From assembly GCA_900550965.1 (NCBI GenBank), contig URUC01000054.1:1-13831 (forward strand): a DNA stretch of 13,831 nucleotides, given 5' to 3'. The notes below the pieces were generated by a model. It had not been told where the DNA came from. It did not search any database and worked only from the letters and a program-made list of their open reading frames with translations. The stretch comes from an uncultured Collinsella sp. GTDB taxonomy: Bacteria > Actinomycetota > Coriobacteriia > Coriobacteriales > Coriobacteriaceae. Made by a program: the position numbers and the translations under genes. Shown here one piece after another: positions 5,992 to 13,784 of this stretch. Each line of letters opens with the position of its first letter. The first letter of the stretch is position 1.

Positions 5992-6522
5992 ATGAAAATC
6001 GTTGTATTGAGCGGCAGCCCGCGTAAGGGCGCCAATACCGATACCATGGTCGAGGCGTTTGCCGAGACCGCGCGTGAGGACGGCAATGCGGTCGAGGTCG
6101 TCCGCGTTGCCAGCAAGAAAATCGCTGGTTGCCTGGGGTGTCAGTATTGCTTCGCCCACGAGGGCACTTGCGTGCAGAAGGATGACATGGCCAACGTGAT
6201 CGAGTCGCTGAAAGGCGCCGATATGGTTGTCTTCGCTTCGCCGATCTACTGGTTCGATATCACCGCGCAGGAGAAGGCCGTCATCGACCGCATGTACGCC
6301 TTCGGCGCTACGGGCTTCCCGTTCACCAAGACGGCACTTTTGCTCGATAGCCACAGCGAAGGCGTCTATGATGCGGCAATCGCCATGTACAAGGCAACCT
6401 GCGCGTACTGCAAGTGGGAGGACCAGGGCATTGTCACCATCAGCGGTATGACCGAGCGCGACAGCATGGCATCGTCGCCCAAGTTGGAAAAGGTGCGCGA
6501 GCTCGCTCGCAAGCTCGTCTAA
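5992..6522 (+). CDS. Flavodoxin-like NADPH:FMN reductase / iron-sulfur flavoprotein-type reductase
   Basis: The 176-residue protein has the flavodoxin-fold phosphate loop LSGSPRKGANTDTM (residues 6-19). A cysteine cluster C47-x2-C50-x2-C53-x6-C60 follows (GCLGCQYCFAHEGTC), then KDDM and the flavin-contacting FASPIYWFDI (about 80-89). The compact four-cysteine pattern matches iron-sulfur flavoproteins, which bind FMN and a [4Fe-4S] cluster and act in low-potential electron transfer. Many related NAD(P)H reductases keep only part of the cysteines, so cluster binding is likely but not certain. Physiological partners are unknown. The ATG has an upstream GGAGAGG. The gene stands alone and converges on the AAA ATPase gene. 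Confidence 0.88.
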   Translation: MKIVVLSGSPRKGANTDTMVEAFAETAREDGNAVEVVRVASKKIAGCLGCQYCFAHEGTCVQKDDMANVIESLKGADMVVFASPIYWFDITAQEKAVIDRMYAFGATGFPFTKTALLLDSHSEGVYDAAIAMYKATCAYCKWEDQGIVTISGMTERDSMASSPKLEKVRELARKLV

Positions 6523-6609
6523 GGACAAGAAGAACGCATGGCAATCGGTGTTGGTGGAAATGCTTGCTGTCCTTACCAAGAGGATTGCTGATTGCCATGC
6601 GTTGAAGTC
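6523..6609. repeat. Long perfect inverted repeat between convergent genes
   Basis: AACGCATGGCAATC (6533-6546) and GATTGCCATGCGTT (6590-6603) are perfectly complementary over 14 bp. An inner 5-bp stem TTGGT (6551-6555) / ACCAA (6575-6579) lies in the loop, and an outer GGAC (6523-6526) / GTCC (6606-6609) extends the base. It lies just after the flavoprotein stop and before the ATPase stop. It may serve as a bidirectional transcription barrier, but there is no T tract, so it is not a classical intrinsic terminator. A dispersed repeat element is the alternative. Confidence 0.6.
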
Positions 6610-6630
6610 CTTGCGGACAATCTTGGCGCG

Positions 6631-7725
6631 CTAGGAGGCCTTCTCGTTCAAGAATTCCCTGAACGCGGGGATGTCGAAGCCGACGAGGCCACGTCCGCGT
6701 TCCCCGATAACGCCGTCCTCGAGGAGGCGGCGTTTGTATTGACTTGCATAGTTGCTGGCGACGCCCATACGCTTGGCAATTTCTGAGACCCTGCTGGGGC
6801 CAGAATCGGGCAGCATCGCGAGCAAAAACTCAATGTCTTTGTCAGAAAGCTCTCGATAGGTCGTTTCGAGAATACGATCGCGCAGCTCCATACGGGCAAG
6901 CAGAGAACCCTGCTGGACATCGGATGTACTGATTTGGGGCGAGTTTTCCGAAACATCCCAAGTGCGATATCCGACGAGCTGCATCATGTAGGGAAATCCG
7001 TCGACGGCCTTCACGGCATCCTCGAGCGCTTCTGGCGTGATTGAGCGTCCTCCTGCTTCAATGGTTTTACGAAATGCATTTGCAATCTCAACATCAGTGA
7101 TTCGTCCCAGCTGATGATACTGGGAGCGTCTGAGGAACGAGACGGAATCGTTGCGCAGCAGCGCCGATACTTTGTAGGGCAGTCCTGCCATGAGTAGGGC
7201 AACTTTTTTACCTTCGCGTACAAAGTGCTGGTAAACAGAGGCAAATTGAAGCATTTCTTCGAGATCGACGGTGACTTCATCGATGGTGATGAGAAGTCCG
7301 GTGTCATGTTTTTCGAGTTGCTTAAAGATGCCATTCATGCGTGTGCGCCAGTTGCCCTGGGCCTCTTGAGCATATGTCCAATCGATGCCCACTGGACCAA
7401 TTTGAACGCCGTTTATGCGTGCGTGAGGCTGTGAGAGGTAGCTATCTGCGGCTTCTTTGGTTCGCTCGATAATATCTTCGAGCATGCCTGGCATGGCGGA
7501 GACATTTGCTGCGATCCAGTCGTGTTCAAGCGCCGTTTCTGAAAGGAGCGAGAGAAGCGCCGTCTTGCCCGTTCCCCTTGCGCCCGTAAAAATGGTCGAC
7601 AGGTTGGGATCTCCCGGGCCATTGATAAAGCCACGGTTGATGTCACGCAGGATATGCTCGCGACCCGCTAGAAAGGGAGGGACGCTTCCAAATGTTGGGG
7701 TAAAGGGGTTCTTGCTGTACTCCAT
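6631..7725 (-). CDS. AAA ATPase with C-terminal winged helix
   Basis: The 364-residue protein starts at the ATG at 7725, which follows AAAGGAG by about 6 nt. An upstream TTG at 7779 would translate the promoter repeats and is rejected. After NPFTPTFGSVPPFLAGRE come Walker A TGARGTGKT (47-55), Walker B LLITIDE (D149, E150), a sensor-like MAGLPYK, and a C-terminal winged helix (about 305-364) with SRVSEIAKRMGVASNYASQY as recognition helix. This architecture is shared by archaeal-type and Orc1/Cdc6-like AAA ATPases of unknown role in Gram-positive bacteria. A DNA-binding or nucleotide-switch function is inferred. The phased repeats right upstream may be its own binding sites. Confidence 0.85.
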   Translation of the reverse strand: MEYSKNPFTPTFGSVPPFLAGREHILRDINRGFINGPGDPNLSTIFTGARGTGKTALLSLLSETALEHDWIAANVSAMPGMLEDIIERTKEAADSYLSQPHARINGVQIGPVGIDWTYAQEAQGNWRTRMNGIFKQLEKHDTGLLITIDEVTVDLEEMLQFASVYQHFVREGKKVALLMAGLPYKVSALLRNDSVSFLRRSQYHQLGRITDVEIANAFRKTIEAGGRSITPEALEDAVKAVDGFPYMMQLVGYRTWDVSENSPQISTSDVQQGSLLARMELRDRILETTYRELSDKDIEFLLAMLPDSGPSRVSEIAKRMGVASNYASQYKRRLLEDGVIGERGRGLVGFDIPAFREFLNEKAS

Positions 7726-7734
7726 GGTAGCTCC

Positions 7735-7790
7735 TTTGCAACTTTTGCTAATTTTTGCAACTTTTGCTAAATTTTGCAAGTTTTGCTAAC
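7735..7790. repeat. Six phased TTTGC units (three 19-bp repeats) at the ATPase promoter
   Basis: On the plus strand TTT(T)GC occurs with its GC at 7738, 7747, 7757, 7766, 7776 and 7785, so spacings alternate 9, 10, 9, 10, 9. Each 19-bp unit reads about GCAA-CTTTTGCTAA-TTTTT. On the minus strand this is TTAGCAAAA then GTTGCAAAA, three times, ending one base before the AGGAG ribosome binding site. It is iteron- or operator-like. A weak promoter TTGGTC-18-CAAAAT on the minus strand overlaps the repeats. Confidence 0.75.
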
Positions 7791-7825
7791 GACTGACCAA
7801 AGGGCATCGAAGCAGTGACGCTGAC

Positions 7826-7876
7826 ATTTTTTACGCAGAAAAATAAGCAGAAATCAATTTATCTGCGTTAAAAAAT
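7826..7876. repeat. AT-rich inverted repeat with TCTGCG arms
   Basis: ATTTTTTACGCAGA (7826-7839) pairs with TCTGCGTTAAAAAAT (7862-7876) with one bulged T, over a 22-bp spacer. A further AGCAGAAAT box sits inside (7846-7854). It lies between the topoisomerase terminator and the AAA ATPase promoter repeats. It could be an operator or a cruciform-forming element. It stands out sharply in base composition from the surrounding genes. Confidence 0.55.
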
Positions 7877-7885
7877 AGTTGAGAA

Positions 7886-7936
7886 GAAAAACGACGAGTC
7901 CCGGGCGCAATGCCGTTGCGTTCCGGGCCTCGTCGC
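7886..7936 (-). terminator. Rho-independent terminator of the topoisomerase operon
   Basis: On the minus strand GCGACGAG-g-CCCGG-aa-CGCAA folds against TTGCG-c-CCGGG-a-CTCGTCG with a five-base loop. Five T residues follow (plus-strand A run at 7887-7891). It begins about 35 bp after the ParC-like stop codon. The long GC stem and T tract make this a strong intrinsic terminator. Confidence 0.9.
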
Positions 7937-7971
7937 TTTGCGAAGTATCAAACGATCTCGTTGCCGTCGTC

Positions 7972-10206
7972 CTAGTCAAACAAACTCGGCATGTCGTTTT
8001 CCTTCATGAGGGCACCGGCAGAAGGCAGGCTCTGCGCGGTGAACTTCTCAGCCGAGACGCCGGCGCCAAGAATCTCCTCGGTCGTGCCGACGGTGGTGAC
8101 CGAGCGGCCCTTCTTGGCCGTAAAGGCCTGGACGCCCTGTGTGTTGGTGGTCGTCTTGGTCTTGAGCAGCGACGTGTTGAAGTTCATCAGGCGGTAGTCG
8201 CTCGAGACCAGTGCGATGTCGCGATCTTCCTTGAGCACCTGGGCATACAGCAGCTTGCTGCCACCGTAGATGGCGTTCTTGAGGCGCTTGCGGTTGGTCT
8301 TGGTGACGTATCCGGCAAGTGCGACGCGCACCACGCGGCCGTTCTCAAAGACGAACAGCACGTCGGCCTTGTAGTCCTCGGGGTCGATGACCCAGATCAC
8401 GCTCTCGTCGGGTTCCATCTCAAGATCGGTGGGCAGGTACGAGCCCAGCTGGGCCGACTTGGTGTCCTCAAACGCCGCGACCTTGCACTTGTACACCTGG
8501 CTCTTATTGGTAAAGACCAGCAGCTCGTGGGTGTTGGAGGACGGGAACTCGATAAGGGGCTTATCGCCGTCCTTGTACTTGAGCGTGGTCGCCTTCTTGA
8601 GCACGCGGTCCGTCATCTTCTTGAGGTAGCCATCGCGCGAGAGCATGATGGTGACCGGGTACTCCTCGACCTCGGGCTCCAGACTCACCTCGATGACCTC
8701 ATGGGGCTCGATCCTGCCCGTGCGGCGCGGCATCACGTACTTCTTGTTGACCGCGGCCAGCTCGTCGCTGATGACCTTCTTGATGTTTTCCTCGCTGGAG
8801 AGGATCTCCTCAAGCTCGGCAATCTCGCCCTCAAGCTTGGCAATGTCCTTGGTGCGGTTGAGGATGTACTCCTCGTTGATATTGCGGAGCTTGAGCTCGG
8901 CAACAAACTCGGCCTGGGTCTCGTCGATGTCGAAACCCTTCATAAGGTTGGGCACGACCTCGGCCTCGAGTTTGGTGCCGCGGATGATGGCGATGGCCTT
9001 GTCGATGTCGAGCAGAATCGCCTCGAGGCCGTGCAGCAGGTGCAGGCGCTCGGACTTTTTGCCCAGGTCAAAGTTGATGCGGCGACGCGTGGACTCAATA
9101 CGCCACTTGACCCACTCGTGCAGGATCTGGCGCACGCCCATAACACGGGGATAGCCGTCGACGAGCACATTGAAGTTGCACGAGAACGAATCCTGCAGCG
9201 TGGTCGAGCGATAGAGCTTGGCCATGAGCTTGTCGGGGTCGACACCGCGCTTAAGGTCGATGGCGATGCGCAGGCCCGAAAGGTCGGTCTCGTCGCGGAT
9301 GTCGGCGATCTCTTTGACTTTGCCCTCTTTGGAGAGCTTGACGATGCGCTCGATGATGACATCGGTCTTGGTGGTGTAGGGGATCTCGTAGACCTCGATA
9401 ATGCGCTCTTCGGGAATCCAGCGCCAGCGGGAGCGAATCTGGAAGCTGCCAAGGCCGGTCTCGACGATCTTCTCCATCTCCTCGCGGCGGTAGATAATCT
9501 CGCCGCCGGTCGAGAAGTCGGGCATGGGCATGTACTCGAGCAGGTCGCAGTCGGGATCCTGCAGGTAGTGCATTGTGGCGGTGCAGACCTCGTTGAGGTT
9601 GAAACCGCAGATGTCAGAAGCCATGGCGACGCCGATGCCCTTGTTGGCCGAGACGAGGATGTTGGGGAACGTGGTGGGCAGCAGGCGCGGCTCCTTCATG
9701 GCGCCGTCGTAGCTGTCGACGAAGTCGACCGGGTCCTTGTCGATGTCCTTGAAGATCTCGGCGCTGATGGGGGAGAGCTTGGCCTCGGTGTAACGCGAGG
9801 CGGCGTAGCTCAGGTCGCCCGAATAGTACTTGCCGAAGTTGCCCTTCGACTCAACGAACGGCGCGAGCAGTGCCTCGTTGCCGGTGGCCAGGCGCACCAT
9901 CGTCTCGTAGATCGCGGCATCGCCGTGTGGGTTGAGCTTCATGGTCTGGCCCACGATGTTGGCGCTCTTCTGGCGCTCGCCCTTGAGCAGACCCATCTTG
10001 TACATGGTGTAGAGCAGCTTGCGGTGCGAGGGCTTAAAGCCGTCGATCTCGGGGAATGCACGCGAGACGTTGACGCTCATAGCGTAGGGCATGTAGTTGA
10101 CCTCGAGCGTCTGCGTGATCGGCTGGTCGGTGACCTCGGAGTGCAGGCCGATGACGTTCTCGGCGTTGACCTGCTTTTTCTTTGGCTGGTTCTTTTTCTT
10201 TGCCAC
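7972..10206 (-). CDS. parC: ParC-like type IIA topoisomerase subunit A
   Basis: The 744-residue protein starts at a GTG with AGAGGAAATC before it. DGFKPSHRKLLYTMYKMGL (about 55-73) and SYAASRYTEAKLSPI carry the catalytic arginine-tyrosine pair R138-Y139, which attacks DNA. The breakage-reunion domain is followed by a coiled-coil tower (AKLEGEIAELEEILSSEENIKKV) and a reduced beta-pinwheel C-terminal domain without a GyrA box. That argues for a ParC-like decatenase rather than gyrase. In the quinolone region NPHGDAAIYETM, Ala97 occupies the E. coli GyrA Ser83 position and Glu101 the Asp87 position. It lies 45 bp after parE, in one operon, and is closed by a strong terminator. A second A subunit next to the housekeeping gyrase is expected elsewhere in the genome. 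Confidence 0.9.
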   Translation of the reverse strand: MAKKKNQPKKKQVNAENVIGLHSEVTDQPITQTLEVNYMPYAMSVNVSRAFPEIDGFKPSHRKLLYTMYKMGLLKGERQKSANIVGQTMKLNPHGDAAIYETMVRLATGNEALLAPFVESKGNFGKYYSGDLSYAASRYTEAKLSPISAEIFKDIDKDPVDFVDSYDGAMKEPRLLPTTFPNILVSANKGIGVAMASDICGFNLNEVCTATMHYLQDPDCDLLEYMPMPDFSTGGEIIYRREEMEKIVETGLGSFQIRSRWRWIPEERIIEVYEIPYTTKTDVIIERIVKLSKEGKVKEIADIRDETDLSGLRIAIDLKRGVDPDKLMAKLYRSTTLQDSFSCNFNVLVDGYPRVMGVRQILHEWVKWRIESTRRRINFDLGKKSERLHLLHGLEAILLDIDKAIAIIRGTKLEAEVVPNLMKGFDIDETQAEFVAELKLRNINEEYILNRTKDIAKLEGEIAELEEILSSEENIKKVISDELAAVNKKYVMPRRTGRIEPHEVIEVSLEPEVEEYPVTIMLSRDGYLKKMTDRVLKKATTLKYKDGDKPLIEFPSSNTHELLVFTNKSQVYKCKVAAFEDTKSAQLGSYLPTDLEMEPDESVIWVIDPEDYKADVLFVFENGRVVRVALAGYVTKTNRKRLKNAIYGGSKLLYAQVLKEDRDIALVSSDYRLMNFNTSLLKTKTTTNTQGVQAFTAKKGRSVTTVGTTEEILGAGVSAEKFTAQSLPSAGALMKENDMPSLFD

Positions 10207-10251
10207 GATTTCCTCTTGAACTTCTTATGGGCCGTCGTTATCGATTTGCTA

Positions 10252-12249
10252 CTATTGCAGGTCCAGCTGGTCCAGGTATTCCTTGCCGTGCTCGGAGATG
10301 TGGCGCTTACGGCCCGCCTCGTCGTTGCCCAGCAACAGGTTGAACATGGTTTCCATCTTGGTGACGTCCTCGGGCTCCACCTTGATCAGGCGGCGCGTTT
10401 CGGGGTTCATGGTGGTGAGCCACATCATGTCCGGATCGTTCTCACCAAGACCCTTGGAGCGGTTGATGGAGCACTTTTGGTCGCCGATCTCTTTAAGGAT
10501 GCCGTTCTTCTCGAGCTCGGTGTAGGCAAAGTAAGTCTTCTCTTTGCAATTGATCTCGTAGAGCGGCGACTCGGCGATATAGACGTAGCCCTCGTCGATA
10601 AGCGTGGGCACCAGTCGATAGAGCATGGTGAGCACGAGCGTGCGAATGTGATAACCGTCGACGTCGGCATCCGTACAGATGATGACTTTGTTCCAGTTGA
10701 GGTTGTCCAGGTCGAAGGCGCCAAGGTTCTTGATGCGCTTGTCCTTGATCTCCACACCGCAGCCCAGTACGCGCATGAGGTCCATGATGATGTCGGACTT
10801 AAAGATGCGCGGATAATCCTCCTTCAGGCAGTTGAGGATCTTGCCGCGGACGGGCATGACACCCTGGAACTCGGCATCGCGCGAGGTGCGAATGGCGCCT
10901 GCTGCCGAGTCGCCCTCTACGATGTAGATCTCGCGACGGTCCTTATCCTTGGAGCGGCAGTCGATGAACTTCTGCACGCGGTTGGCCATGTCGGTCTTCT
11001 GCTGCAGGTTGGTTTTGATACTCTGGCGTGTCTTCTCGGCATTCTCGCGCGAGCGCTTGTTGATGAGCACCTGCTCCATGATCTTATTGGCGGCGTCCTT
11101 GTTCTCGATCAAGTAGGTCGAGAGGCGCTCCTTAAAGAAGGCGGTCATGGCCTGCTGGATAAAGCGGTTATTGATGGCCTTCTTGGTCTGGTTTTCGTAG
11201 GACGTCTGGGTGGAGAAGCAGTTGGTCACCAGCACCAGACAGTCCTGGACGTCCTGCCATTTGATGCCGCTCTCGTTTTTGTTGTACTTGCCCTGTTGCT
11301 TGATGTAGGCGTCGATGGCGCTGGTCAGAGCACTGCGGGCCGCCTTCTCGGGCGAGCCGCCGTTCTCGAGCCACGACGAGTTGTGGTAGTACTCCTGCAT
11401 CATGAAGGTGCGCGAGAAGCACATGCACGCGGTGATTTTTACGTTGTAGTCGGGCAGGTCCTCGCGGTCGCGACCGCGACGGTCGGCCTCGATAAAGAAG
11501 GGCTCGGTGAGGTAGTCGGTACCGACCTTCTCGAGCACGTAGTCCTCGATGCCCTTGGGATAGCAAAAATCCTCTTCGGAAAACTCGCCATCGTCACCCT
11601 CGATGCGCAGGCGGAAGGTCACGTTGGCGTTGACCACGGCCTGGCGGCGCATGGTCTCGCGATACCAGTCGTGGGGAATGCTGATGGAGGTAAAGACCTC
11701 AAGGTCGGGGCGCCACTTGATGGTGGTGCCGGTACGGTTCTCGTCGCTGGGCTCAATCTCGAGTGCCTTCTTCTTGGCGCCGACGACCTTGCCCTTCTTA
11801 AAGTGCAGGGAGTACTTGTTACCGTCACGCCAGACGGTGACGTCCATGTACTCGGAAGCGTACTGGGTCGCGCACGAGCCCAGGCCGTTGGTGCCGAGCG
11901 AGAAGTCGTAGTCGCCGCCCTGGTTGTTATTGTATTTGCCGCCGGCGTAGAGCTCGCAAAAGACGAGCTCCCAGTTAAAGCGCTTCTCGGAAGGGTTCCA
12001 GTCGAGCGGGCAGCCGCGGCCGTTGTCCTCTACCTGAATGGAGCCATCGCGAAAGGCGGTGAGGGTGATGAGCTTGCCGTAGCCCTGACGCGCCTCGTCA
12101 ACGGCGTTGGACAGGATCTCGAAGGCGGCATGTGCGCAGCCGTCGAGCCCGTCCGAGCCAAAGATGACGGCGGGGCGCAGTCGTACGCGCTCCTCGTCCT
12201 TGAGCTGGCGGATACTGTCGTTACCATAGTTTGCGGTGTTTTTTGCCAT
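10252..12249 (-). CDS. parE: ParE-like type IIA topoisomerase subunit B
   Basis: The 665-residue protein contains a GHKL ATPase domain: FEILSNAVDEA (E44, N48, D51), VEDNGRG (D75) and a divergent FSLGTNGLGSC in place of GxxGVG. It continues with GTTIKWRPDLEVF and the QTK loop (354-356). The TOPRIM domain shows IVEGDSAAGA (E445) and TDADVDGYHIRTL (D527, D529), then SKGLGEND. Size and lack of an extra insert fit ParE. Together with ParC it forms an ATP-dependent A2B2 enzyme that decatenates or relaxes DNA. The GTTIKW lysine K178 stands where E. coli GyrB has Arg136. The start has only a weak GAGAG-type site nearby; AGGAG lies 16 nt upstream. parC follows 45 bp downstream. Confidence 0.9.
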   Translation of the reverse strand: MAKNTANYGNDSIRQLKDEERVRLRPAVIFGSDGLDGCAHAAFEILSNAVDEARQGYGKLITLTAFRDGSIQVEDNGRGCPLDWNPSEKRFNWELVFCELYAGGKYNNNQGGDYDFSLGTNGLGSCATQYASEYMDVTVWRDGNKYSLHFKKGKVVGAKKKALEIEPSDENRTGTTIKWRPDLEVFTSISIPHDWYRETMRRQAVVNANVTFRLRIEGDDGEFSEEDFCYPKGIEDYVLEKVGTDYLTEPFFIEADRRGRDREDLPDYNVKITACMCFSRTFMMQEYYHNSSWLENGGSPEKAARSALTSAIDAYIKQQGKYNKNESGIKWQDVQDCLVLVTNCFSTQTSYENQTKKAINNRFIQQAMTAFFKERLSTYLIENKDAANKIMEQVLINKRSRENAEKTRQSIKTNLQQKTDMANRVQKFIDCRSKDKDRREIYIVEGDSAAGAIRTSRDAEFQGVMPVRGKILNCLKEDYPRIFKSDIIMDLMRVLGCGVEIKDKRIKNLGAFDLDNLNWNKVIICTDADVDGYHIRTLVLTMLYRLVPTLIDEGYVYIAESPLYEINCKEKTYFAYTELEKNGILKEIGDQKCSINRSKGLGENDPDMMWLTTMNPETRRLIKVEPEDVTKMETMFNLLLGNDEAGRKRHISEHGKEYLDQLDLQ

Positions 12250-12330
12250 ACTCGCTCTCTCGATGCTCCTTTGCTGCGTTTAAGTCATATAGATAGTCAA
12301 GGTAGCATAGCCCAGGCCTCGGACGATTCC

Positions 12331-12369
12331 ATCTAACACGAATTCCATCGAACAATCGTTCGGTTAGAT
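12331..12369. repeat. Nested inverted repeat between DUF234 ATPase stop and parE start
   Basis: ATCTAAC (12331-12337) pairs with GTTAGAT (12363-12369), and inside it CGAAC (12349-12353) pairs with GTTCG (12358-12362) around a 4-base loop. It sits in the 152-bp gap before parE. It could be a regulatory dyad or a weak terminator for the upstream gene; no T tract is present. A TTGACT hexamer lies nearby (about 12296-12301, minus) without a good -10. Confidence 0.45.
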
Positions 12370-12401
12370 AATGAATGCTTGGGATGCGGGTGGGGCCTGT
12401 C

Positions 12402-13784
12402 CTATTCAAACATCTGCGGCAGGTCGATGAAGACGGTTCGATCGCTTTCGTCAGCTTCGAAGCCCGAGCGGGAGAAGAATCCGTAGCGATGGCACTTGAG
12501 CCCCGTTGCCTCGACTTGGGTGATTTCCTCATCGACCATTTTTTGCGTAACGGGGGACTTGCGGAACTTTGCTTCGTAGAATGCGTAGCCCTCGGGGTCT
12601 TGCGTTACCACATCGAATTCGCCGCTCGTTTTGTTTGCGGGATCGTCGTACCAGTACTTGCCTATGGCGTCGAAAGCCGGCTCGATCTTGCCGGCCCTGT
12701 TCTGCCGTACGAGGTATTGACGGCAGATCTCCTCAAACATATGTGGAGCGTAGTTTTCCTCGAAGTCTTGGGAGACGTGACGATCATAGAAGACTTCTGG
12801 GTCGAGCAGCTGACGCGCGGAGGCATTGCGGAAGACGTAGCGATAGTAAAAGAGCGAAAGTGGGTCCACTACAAAGTAGCCAGACTTGCGCTTGTTCATA
12901 GGGTCGTTGATGGGTGCACGCTTTTGGACGATTTCGAGTGACATGAGCTTGTCGAGTACATCTGCCATGGCCGGACCGCTCGAGACGTGTGACTGTGCCA
13001 ACACGTCCCCCCAACGGGAGTAACCTTGTGCGAGAGCCCCGAAAACTTCGTTGGCGTTGGTCATTTTCGAGATCTCGGCGTTGAGATAGGACGGCACTTC
13101 GCTTTCTAAGCGGGCGCCAGGTTCTGTGACGAGCTCGATGATGTTGTCGCGTACGCTTTGGGACTGATCGATGAGGCGATTGTAAAAGGGGATGCCGCCA
13201 AAAACGCTATAGAGCCGCACCTTGTCCTCGGGCGAGAACGCGGGATAGAATTTCGCAGCGTCAAAGTAGTCCATGGGCTTAAGCTCAAGCGCGAGATCAA
13301 TTCGCCCGTAGAGGGGGCTCTCATGCTCGATGAGGGATTTCATAATCTCAACGTAGGAGCCGCACAGGACAATGTTTAAACGTGAGTCTTCCCTGTGAGC
13401 GTCGATTGAGGTCTGGAGAATGCTGTCTAAGCCTTTACCCGCATCTCTCAAGTAGGGGTATTCGTCGAGAACAAGGGTAACGTTCTTGTCTTTGGCTTGG
13501 GCAAACAGAAATTCGATGAGCTCGCGGATGCCTGTGAAGGCGAGCGGAGGAAAGCTCAGCGCTTCAGCAACAAGGGCGGACAGACTCTCTAGGTTGTCTG
13601 CCTCGGAGGTTTGGCGGCACTCGTAATAGACCGTCGCGACGCCCGACAAATCGGTTAGCGCCTGCTTGATGAGCTCACTTTTGCCGACACGACGCCTGCC
13701 GTAAATGAGAACATTGCGCTGCTCGGGCGCCTTGAGCGTTTTCTTAATACGGGCGAGTTCACGCTCCCTGCCAATGAATTCCAC
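12402..13784 (-). CDS. AAA ATPase with C-terminal DUF234 (PD-(D/E)XK-like) domain
   Basis: The 460-residue protein starts at a GTG (13782-13784) after GGAAGGAACC. The N-terminus MEFIGRERELARI is followed by Walker A IYGRRRVGKSELI (28-38) and Walker B VTLVLDEYPYL (D107, E108). A CGSYVEIMKS sensor region and a winged-helix linker (about 225-300) follow. The C-terminal part has SGEFDVV (E389, D391) and YEAKF (E404, K406), the D...ExK core of the DUF234 nuclease-like fold. Such AAA-DUF234 proteins are widespread in gut bacteria and archaea, but their role is unproven; nucleic-acid processing or defence is inferred from the fold. The gene stands alone with its own promoter and operator-like repeat. 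Confidence 0.88.
   Translation of the reverse strand: MEFIGRERELARIKKTLKAPEQRNVLIYGRRRVGKSELIKQALTDLSGVATVYYECRQTSEADNLESLSALVAEALSFPPLAFTGIRELIEFLFAQAKDKNVTLVLDEYPYLRDAGKGLDSILQTSIDAHREDSRLNIVLCGSYVEIMKSLIEHESPLYGRIDLALELKPMDYFDAAKFYPAFSPEDKVRLYSVFGGIPFYNRLIDQSQSVRDNIIELVTEPGARLESEVPSYLNAEISKMTNANEVFGALAQGYSRWGDVLAQSHVSSGPAMADVLDKLMSLEIVQKRAPINDPMNKRKSGYFVVDPLSLFYYRYVFRNASARQLLDPEVFYDRHVSQDFEENYAPHMFEEICRQYLVRQNRAGKIEPAFDAIGKYWYDDPANKTSGEFDVVTQDPEGYAFYEAKFRKSPVTQKMVDEEITQVEATGLKCHRYGFFSRSGFEADESDRTVFIDLPQMFE

Noticed and set aside
7726..7779. Upstream TTG start for the AAA ATPase
   Set aside because: It would translate the phased promoter repeats. The ATG at 7725 has a strong AAAGGAG site.
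7879..12336. A 1485-codon open frame on the plus strand
   Set aside because: It is exactly codon-aligned antisense to the ParC-like and ParE-like genes. Stops are missing only because TTA, CTA and TCA codons are rare in them. The translation is low-complexity Leu/Val/Asp/Gly-rich and has no domain.
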